This document shows, one piece after another, positions 55,001-61,300 of a DNA stretch of 64,000 bases. Origin of the DNA: Winslowiella iniecta (lineage in GTDB: Bacteria > Pseudomonadota > Gammaproteobacteria > Enterobacterales > Enterobacteriaceae). The first letter of the stretch is position 1; every line of letters starts with the position of its first letter. Made by a program: the position numbers and the translations under genes. The notes under the pieces are model-generated. The model worked only from the letters and a program-made list of their open reading frames with translations, was not told the origin of the DNA and did no database searches. The DNA lies in contig NZ_JRXE01000006.1 in NCBI RefSeq assembly GCF_001267535.1, forward strand, positions 1 to 64,000. The letters run 5' to 3'.

Positions 55001-55325
55001 TACTCAGATCGGGATGGATAACATTCAGCAAGGTGGTCGCCATGGCGGTCTGGCTGAGTATATGAAGCTGATGATGGATAGCGTCCTTTACCTGCGAGGC
55101 GAGGGCGCTGAGTCGTGGCCACTGTGGCGATGTCGGCGTGAGCCAGGGCTGGGTATCCAGCGCGTCGAAGAACAGTTCTTCTTCAGGAGCGGATATCGTG
55201 AGCGACACGTTACGGACGGCGGTAAAGGGAAGCGAGGACGGCGCAGCCAGCCCAGAGGCGGCTGCGTACGTTATCGGAGCGACCCGCCCGGCATCGTTGA
55301 TATTATTAATCATATCAGTACTCAT
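46041..55325 (-). CDS. Giant protein of unknown function (3,094 residues), paralog 1
   Basis: I do not recognise this family. The N-terminus (MSTDMINNIND) is Ser/Ala-rich and has no Sec signal. Hydrophobic stretches follow at about 97-118, 124-165, 173-192, 226-245 and 397-436. A hydrophobic helix (about 1085-1105) and a coiled coil (about 1130-1185) precede FPYLSFRGG. A dibasic R-K-R-R lies at 1673-1676, and GFWWDPVSHFCYLGW near 2285. The end is LYLVGV. Roughly residues 400-1450 are AT-rich (27% GC at 53401-53460), the C-terminus is GC-rich (62% at 46441-46500). It is paralogous to the next gene along its whole visible length; about 19 extra residues follow the R-K-R-R site. AAGGA touches the first ATG, so the start may instead be M5 (55313). 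Possibilities are a giant secreted toxin, surface protein or effector; none is demonstrated. No secretion, immunity or enzyme motif is evident. Confidence 0.85.
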   Translation of the reverse strand: MSTDMINNINDAGRVAPITYAAASGLAAPSSLPFTAVRNVSLTISAPEEELFFDALDTQPWLTPTSPQWPRLSALASQVKDAIHHQLHILSQTAMATTLLNVIHPDLSKLLAAVLICSGRGTDIVCQAALMAGLQLINQLIYLAAGVTTSAAILSSLPGLLLIWLQHHHVSLTATLLQSILTLLSSWSTVCALENIGQPGWMVELHQQLIFPVMQLCRESGATEVVMTGITLIVGLYSVLSVSGWLKGKLPSPNMLTDGLRIIKDISQLSARSSDFQQHYEIQRVGQQTKAWYEETHHKPWDESKAAKALNRAVIRCIPRDILLQKDRLITDAAPSSAHRAFEENYHRAYQQTEQQILSAQLSVCPDGTRSIGPNMLADMPASASCQATSSSAGVSVPLLIPAAMMATTAAPNLWWQSRTNLLLAATGVTLLAGVGYFRQSAGRSEKSAKPDSNAVTKEINICTEAKSNIKQLMNSTKIGVSLAVELFDRLFDSHGDINFKFADKLLMKWGVSTFTSRDRNEMNGQILYILSLLLTPTGRSQPPDISNIILTLGNKLNKLWHSKSKHRKEKTVMVILQQLRSHCAKKYSFLEIYVASDMSKISNFLISYVAPDLLFLEQNGKDNEILISKNNYYIWNYIGKRFSENHYVMHDEFSIAIHEGSIDGYVLSRLLSYPGYNLTSNREYLEEAYKEINKEMYLYHKQDIILEAIPIVSFDDSAQISFPGVDLHTPQDFNTIKFRIQTQGRIEKAVRAITECKNYGEIIRNMEDGFNELFHYLPDKIPESLRIYDRNNKKQFTLKKHPTYSELYSNFSLAYEEMIFHHCDLYRKIVDQAFKILPDDDYSFLNNIETQIYAIDVKVKRFKVLRYLFQPRAFHFFPEFSKRISYNHRPHHETGKIFVGYNSETKEKRYYIINIESSRLHTRQFPVRRLPITEKEQVYNLDDSTLNENFIFMDDQPFNNVCDELKEPNTTTLSHWNKGDNFIIEHYHYYKTKLCQTLSSPDDMSISYQERPLGDKDISPLEALKQEVTENRRKFLVYLKGKAHNPSLAEQETAKGNVQRLVELLPFYNCYAFFRDIIISREDITPPSILVPFYQLAICAADFYMSYGLKKTISSLLNSLRQMYAKRWVKEAAIANLNKKIDYARSQPSSVKQADQLAAEIKLEISNLKKLDDEIAVIRSNAYTTMNGIVSSPVFAAFPYLSFRGGDNLLSANKPWGVNMVKMLIKKSYTSETNSRLQVPWNNPKAIQLVDRNNYDPQLPEPYNFSCLSVLMQKDSLALNIFELCDSNPILFHQMFFSALLDPMPESIIASAEKKGISIPKDYNQMSMFFFISLTIPIRCYTSMFMAQQDYYNDKNTINEETLYQYYSDYMEKPYTSPPQGLNTEQNILINQSIINIRMVLNSKIQGVELSYLFMVHYLLMDESIIGKLQLMMIKPAEKQQYTDQILQALTYNLERFTLFGYNYSSMQKKFHLAVINHLAHYCKELIDKNLANTILFSANMEVFILRYEEYRQLNPDAPPPSPADFAANWLHLAQDIADIYHSFARVEYSAKALANFPLAQWSDKPAQAAWLAALQDYLFPEMRYENLVPFLLFATEKLAYYWRQRQKTAGNIAVLTGNNVVNPLFIDDVKKSLISSCSLFPKLYFCNVYQTDSGSWFTFLDKEFISEAHNRKRRETRSTYRDWPVAPLEIPLLEESITLPAKQMQAVLKPGVIFNDEMLYQQQLNMVLSSFMRFASLPFHQRLQSHLLNIDPQVSGAVPRDAIKLINSVIDAQGNIVQYQVSVLQRYLPQLTGTDNAVLLQLLSDIFCHVTPEAPKLYQFVLHHLQNSFADPTFSLASLSQKNFVAGQITEITEKYGAKLSRRDAETQQALQRYLSATLNNLLSFAKYLQNLEPLLATSAFHSLSCQWLCLGAIISHQLQPETVSVDNLLMLAFAAQHDAGLLSMHETAIQQTALLSGRRPDSENRSEATDALQAIGANLKEAAVMQQHILACLEGSQRLAGFINHATFSARLADAALLQVLLTTALQKQRQLLLNALYQLSDNNNLRLTQAVFNGNLLVSWYLRSNDKSSDIQVAGLAFHCPGQPGILLPLSDPQYVPMLFRQLSSQPEQQELTRLCFGFSDSSHNFTESTRLPLSVSAQSRGLPVTNPAIVLFEWMQSQTERQLAMLIAARDEEEFALAKNALADWLSQHLFFYDRSGSNDYSYIREQSEHITTVAAHADSETWQQHINNGSTKMNPVSHFSQAITTLMGASTEWQTLTRALRETRLGSEGGTVGFTSLPENGFAGFWWDPVSHFCYLGWQTGNKRELYASTAENRDRLYPLPDDAASASIWPDLAFFDWLREDVQALRRAAISASKFFDDSIPLAWRLQCAMTKGITPPTGSILRYRGLSEVFTHGQGGQQKDYFYPAGAELATPVTVTELAGGGYRLHFSPHNSEALQDNYFSLETSQLDSARQGQWILTEHPGWQLLSAQDADKLIEKRVFAPNRYLHWESGDLYTTTMVPTSRILQRSDGRMVFIFNEKNQRMSYRILGDDGQLHPSPVLPKQWPQADPQQLDAAIVSIVAQQNTSDYRALLAPDEQQRLASVLSANQRSRQAAIATVYNVLNVVPYRAANTFSDHEQALSELEDAMLIFRSRGQILYQVIKKLARLHDTPITLGELMWSPFEWRDYPLFTQSECDNSLLRLEHKKRLLHALLNQVELVHELRYSSDSLKEWINQSRSLITQAITVVKFIQTQPYSGTLSASALLPLQLQHFAQNYFFSYYQQQLHVTADLFQQPWQCIRDDSGLVQTSYDWQRALDQLHTLATEIPQETRLLDRLLTLPDLLWRAEKMQQRAGLWLQTCQQAFRYWQTPRRAEQIVLLRPKASSQDLGFISHRQHWPIRLILAAGTGDPTTNQTGNVAPPLRLSIEQNEDLLLTQPAPEKDDNADIRLAGINADPRNAQEFAAWSKLRLSTPWALETFSGPAFLLRLQSRIHLVMAQEQGDWSQEERDFYSSPATTEFLQENQPQSVDNHRYANLFIPIFNSNLLVSRLIMTDAEMLFGLMCEHFAEKHPDRATEDLSKAWFLFLHTFENQNDDNSQQPLYLVGV
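50761..50768 (+). repeat. G8 homopolymer inside the giant gene
   Basis: Eight consecutive G on the plus strand (C8 in the coding strand), preceded by G5 two bases earlier. It encodes DAPPPSP in the giant protein; the paralog has DAALPSP without the tract. A length change here would shift the frame. Confidence 0.8.
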
Positions 55326-55396
55326 TCCTTGAGTAATATGCAGAAAAATTATTGTAGTGATGGTTTAGTTTTTTGCCAGTAAGAGCTGGCTGGAAG
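55326..55396 (-). promoter_or_regulatory. Spacer between the two giant genes
   Basis: 71 bases separate the paralog 2 stop from the paralog 1 start. A short stem GCCAG/CTGGC is followed on the minus strand by A-run, not T, so it is not a standard terminator. TACAAT (55351-55356) with CTGGCA 17 bases upstream is a weak promoter candidate. The genes could be cotranscribed. Confidence 0.35.
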
Positions 55397-58300
55397 TTAA
55401 ACACCAATTAAGTAAAGTACTTGCCTGTCGTCACCCTCTGCCTGCTGTGCAAAAGTTTGCTGAAACAGAAACCAGGCTGAGGCAATGGTTTCTGCTGCAC
55501 GCTGCGGGTATTGTGCGGCAAAATTTTCGCACAGCAGGCCAAAGATCATCTCTTCATCGGTCATCACCAGACTGATAAACAGCGACTCAGTATGATACAG
55601 CTGACGGAAAAACGCGCCGTAGCGGCGCGTGTCCAGCTCTTCCGGCATTTCTTCCTGCAGAAAACGCAGGGTGTCCGCAGCGTGGCAAAAGTCATAGACC
55701 TCTTTGCTCAAGACCTGTTGTTCTGTATCGCTAACCTGGCGGATGCGGTTTTGCAGACGTAACCAGAAAGAAGGGCCGGAATAGGTCGCCAGCGCCCAAG
55801 GACTGGACAGGCGAAGTTTAATCCAGACGGCAAACTCGCCGATGGTTTGTGGCTGAGTGTTGATGCCCGCCATACGCGGCACCGGCTCTGAATGCGTTGT
55901 CGGCCCCACTGGCATGAGCAGCAGATCTTCCTGTTGCTCGACGGTGATCCTGCGGGCAGGTGCGATACCGGTGGCCTGGTAGCTGTCAGGATCGCCTGTT
56001 CCGGCACCAAGGATGAGGCGCACCGGCCAGTGGTGCTGTGCCGGGATCAGCTCAGCTTTTCCTGCCGCCATTTGCGGGCGCAGCATCACCAACTCTTCGG
56101 CGCGGCGGCGGGTTTGCCAGTAGCGCAATGCACTGTCACAACGGCGGCGCCATAATGCGGCGGACTGCTGTATGGCGCTGGTTTGCCATTGTACCGCAGG
56201 CAGCGTCAGCAGCCTGTTGATGACCTTTTCATCCTGCGGCAGTGTTGTTGCCAGGCTATGAAGCTGTTCCAGCGCGGGCTGCCAGGCAAGGCGTGATGCG
56301 GTTGACCAGCTGTCATTGTGCAGGCAATGCCAGGGCTGCGCGAAAAGCTCACGGGTGACATGGAGTTGCTGCTGGTAGTGACTGAAGAAATTATTCTCTG
56401 CAAAATACTGCCGCTGCAGGCGAAATGCAGCATCGTCGTCAGCCGGCAGGTCGGGCTGCTGCTTGATAAATTCAATGGCGTTTTTGGCCTGCTTTTGTAG
56501 TTCGATGGCCTGGTTGATCTCGTTCTGTAGCACCTCTGACAGGCTGTCCAGTATCGGATCTTTTTTCAGCAGCGCCAGCGCTTTAAGTAGCATGGCGGTT
56601 CTCAGTGCGAATAATTTTTCCGCTGTCCGGCGTTCATCTTCCCGGTAAAGATCAAACTCGCGCCAGCTGAGTGGGTCCGATAGCAATGAGAGTAAGGTCA
56701 CATCCGTATTCTGTAGCGATGTGCCCTGTTTCAGCTCGTGATCGAAATTTCTGTCCGATGAGCGAAAATAGAGGTAAACATCCATCAATTCTGACATTTC
56801 CAGCGGCTTACTGGCGGTGCGAAACGGGAATGAACCGATCGCTTTTGCTGCGGTGGTCAAAACTAGCCGCTGGTTTTGCTGCCTCGCGGCGATTTCGATT
56901 CTGAGACGCTGTCCTTCATCTGCTTGCAGCAACGGCCAGTAATCAGAATCCAGTTGTGAAACAAAGGTTTCCAGCTGCGCGTGAAATTGCTGCGCACTGG
57001 CTGCCGTACTGTGCTGTGGCCAGTTGGTCGGGATCTGCGGCGATTTGCACAACGTCCCGTGCGGATCAAGCACGCGGTAACTGATGCGGCGGTAATTATC
57101 TTCGCTAAAAATAAACACCATACTGCCGTCACTGCCCTGTAAAACAGGGGACGCGGGCGTCATGCTGGTGCAGTTATCTGTGCCATTACCCCATTGCAGA
57201 TAGGCGGCGGGTGAAAAATTGCCGGCACGGATTAACCGGCTGGCGTTCATTGCGGGCTGCAACTGCCAGCGTGACGATGCGGTAAGTGACCACGTATATT
57301 GCCAGTCTGCGTCAAACGGCTGTGTTTCCAGGCTAAACCCCAGGTCGGGGGACGCCCGATCCGTGGACGGGGTGAAGGTAAGCCGCCAGCCGCCATGGGA
57401 TATAACGGTTGCGGTGACGGGTAAAGCAGTGTTGCCGGCGGCGAGGGAAAAATAGTATTGCAGCGCTGAACCGCTGCCGGTGGTATACAGCCTGGCGACG
57501 CCGGAGAACAGGGTGGGGATAGCGTTGGCCGGCAGAGGCAGCGCATGACTGAGGGCGCTCTGTAACTGCCAGGCCAGCGGAACGGAGTCATCAAAAAATC
57601 TCTGTGGCGATATCTCGCCGTGGCGCAGCGCCTGCAGAGAGTAGCCCAGCAAATCTGATGGGTTTAATGCCGGCCAGATTGCAGCGTTGGCGTTATCATC
57701 CGGCAAGGGGTAGAGAGCATGGCGGTTTTGCGCAAGGCTGACATAGAGCTTGCGATCGACTCCTTGTTTCCAGCCCAGATAACAGACGCGGCTTACCGGA
57801 TCCCACCAAAATCCGGCGAAGTCGTCGGTGGGTAGAGCAGATAATGGCGTGGGACTATAGCGTTGCCCGCGCTCTTTTAATGCTTTCGTCAGGAAAGGCC
57901 AGTGGGTATGGGCACCCATCACATCGGTGACCGCCTGATTAAATTCATCAACAGGGGATAAATCAGCCGCGTTGACATGATGGGGTTGCTGCCACGTTGC
58001 CATCGCCGCATGGTCGGCAATCGTCACCAACTGGTGGGTTTGTTCCTGAATAAAGCGGTAATCATCATTATCATCATGCCCATAGAAAAACAGATGCTGG
58101 CTTAGCCAGCGTTCCAGCTGTGTCTTGTGCTGGACGAAAGCAGATTCGCTCTCTGTCTGCGTTAGCGTGTAGCACAGCTCCCCTGTCTCTTGCTGCATCC
58201 ATGCCAACAACGCCGTAGCCGGATTGGTGACGGACAGGTTGCCAGCCAGAGTGATCTGCACGGGATCCGTCATATTGTGCGGCGTCTTTGCATCGGTGAA

Positions 58301-61300
58301 ACAGAGATGGATGAGTTCATTGTCGGTGGGGGAGCGTGAAAGCTGGCGAAATATTAACGGAATAGAGTGAGGAGCGCCCAGCGGCAGCACGATGCCTTGC
58401 TGCTGAGAACTGTGGAAGCCCAGTCCGGCCACCCTGGAGTGTTGCAGGCTATCGCGCCACTCTGCATACCAGCTAACCTGCAACTGCGCTTTGCGCAGAG
58501 CGTCAGCCAGCATTCTGCTGTCATCTGCGGGAAGTTGCAGCAGCGCCAACTGTAATAAATGATGCTGCTTTTCCAGGCTGGTTTTTATCATGGCGCTTAA
58601 CTGTTGCTGCTGCGCAGTGGAAAAGTCGGAAAACGTCAACAGGCGCAAAAAACCAGCCAGCCATTGATTATTTTGCAGGCACACTTGCAGGCGTTGCTGC
58701 AACCATGCGGCGGTTTGCACACTGGTGGCGATCACCCGCAGGGCGTCGGTTGCCTGCTGCTGTTGGCCAGTAACGGGTTGCTGGCCGCTGATTAACGCCA
58801 TTTGCTGGATGGCGGTTTCGCGTAGCGAAAGCAGGCCTGCGTCATGCAGAGCTTCCCAGGCCAGATGCAATAAGTCTGCTTCGCCAGGGGCGTTTAACCG
58901 CAGCTGGCGGGCAATGATGGCGCCGATGCACAGCAAGCGGGACGAAAAATGCTGTAAGGGAGCCGCTGCCAGCCGGGAGTCGACCGGAAGCAGCCCGCGG
59001 GCAAAGGCGGTCAGGTGTTGCACGGTGGCGGTGATGTACTGGCGTAGCGCCTGTTCGCTTTGCTTATCAATATCCTGTCGCTGAGCGGCAAACTGGCGAT
59101 AAATCGCCTGACTCTCACGGGACACGAAATCCTGCGCCAGCAACAGCGATAAGCGGTTATTTCCCGCTGCAAGTTTGCGCTGTAATTGATGAAAGATAAA
59201 TTGATATAACCCCGGCGCGTGTGGCGTGGTGAGCTGAAAAATATCACTCAGCAACTGCAACAGCGGATAATCATCCGCCACATTCAGTGCGGGAAAATAA
59301 CACGACAATATCAATAACTGGTCATCACGCAGGTTGCCCTGTTCGTCAATCAGATGATTGATTAATGCCACTGCGTCACGCTGGGTGAGTGTCTCCACCG
59401 GTAACGCATCCTGCCGCCAGATATTTAAACGCAGATGGAAGGGCTGTGAGGAAAAATGCAGAAAGCTTTCCAGTGCCCATAGCTGAGGTTTTTTCAGTGG
59501 CAAAGCCACGCTTTCATTTAACGCCAGATGATCCTGCTGAGCAAGCGGATAAGAGGAATGCACACTGTCAGCCTGGCGTTTGCCGCGGATAGTATGGCGG
59601 TCGGGCATATATTCGTTGGTGAGAAAGGTAAACCAGCGTCCATTATCTGTCAGCCAGACCTGGCAAAAGTAGAGCCGTGGATAAAGGCGGCAACTGGCGG
59701 TCAGCGCGGTGCTAACATCGTCGATAAACAGTGGGTTAATTACGCCATCCTGCATAATTTCCAGCTTACTGCCGGCTGTTGTCTGTCGTTGCTGCCAGTA
59801 TTGCGCCAGATTTTTCCCTGCATCAGCCAGCGCTGGCTGGAAATTTTCATATTGCATTTCCTCCAGCAGAAAGGGTTGCATGGCGTTCAACCAGGCACTT
59901 TGCGCCGTGGTTCCCTGCCACTGCTCGGGGGGATAATTCGCCAGCGCTTTTGCGCTATATTCAATGCGCGCGAAGGATTGATACAGCGTCGCCAGATCGC
60001 TGGCTATTTGCAGCCAGTTACGGGTGAAATCCTCGGGTGATGGCAGCGCGGCGTCACGATGGTCGAGTCGATATTTTTCCCGGCGTTCGAGAAAAGTCTC
60101 CATATTGTGGCTAAACAGGACGATCGCGGGCGGATGACTGTCAGTGGCTTGTTGGCAGTATTGGGCGAATTGGCCGACGGCGGCGGCATGAAATTTCATC
60201 TGTACTGAGGAATGACTGGTGCCGTAGAGGGTGAACCTTTCAAGGTTAAAGGTGAGTTCCCGTTGCCAGCGTGCCAGCGCCGCCTCTCTGGAGGCGGGCG
60301 GCGAGTTCATCGCCTGCGCCAGCGTGGCGACATCTTCCCGCATCAGGAAGAATTGCAGCATAAACAGATAATTCAGTTCGATAGCCTTGATCGTACTTTG
60401 CAGGGTATCGCTGATAATCGTGCTGGCTTGTTTAATTAACTGATGTTGTGCATCCTGCAGTTCAACGGAGAGTTTAATATAAGGTCTTTCCATGGCATCA
60501 TTATAATAATTCCACAGGGTATCTTCGGTGACTTTAACGTCATTTTTCCCTGTCTTATAATAATCCTCCATCGCTAGCACCATACTGGTGTAACTGCGTA
60601 CCGGAATGGTCAGTGCGATAAAGCAAAACATGGACATCTGGTTATGATTTTCCGGGAAAACCCAGCCGTTTTCGCTGGCGGTAGTAATGACAGACTGCGG
60701 ATCGGGACTACGGAATGCGCTGAACAGCAGCTGTTGATAAACCGGTTTATCGTTATTAAGCAGAGTAAAAATATTGAGCACCGTTTTGTCCGCTGATAAT
60801 TTCCCCGGTGTACACGTCTGGTTAATCACTACCGGATCCGGCAGGCTGTAAAGTTCATGTTCAAGCAGCTTATCGCCCAATGGGTTTTGCCATGGGAAGC
60901 CGAATCGGGTCTTTTTTTTATGCGACAATATTTTTTTTGCCCCTATTTTTGTTGTGCTAATTCCCCAGGGAATGACGCTGGCCAGATAACCTTTTTTTCC
61001 CCCTACGGCAAGATAAGGAAAGGCAATTAATGCAGGAATGGCCGCCACTTCTTTAAGGTTTAAACTAATATCACTTCGTAATATCTTAATTTCGTTATCA
61101 ATTTTTTTCACCTCATCTCTGATGGTGTTTATCTGCGCCCTGAGTTTTTCTGAATAACTGCTCTCTGCTGTTCTTGTTAACGCCCTGTCAATTTTTTTGA
61201 ACAGATGATTTATCTGGTGTTCTTTAAATAGGCGTGATACATATTTTTTTCGGATTGTATTTAATAGTGTCTTAAATGTATTTGAAAATCCCCGCAGCCC

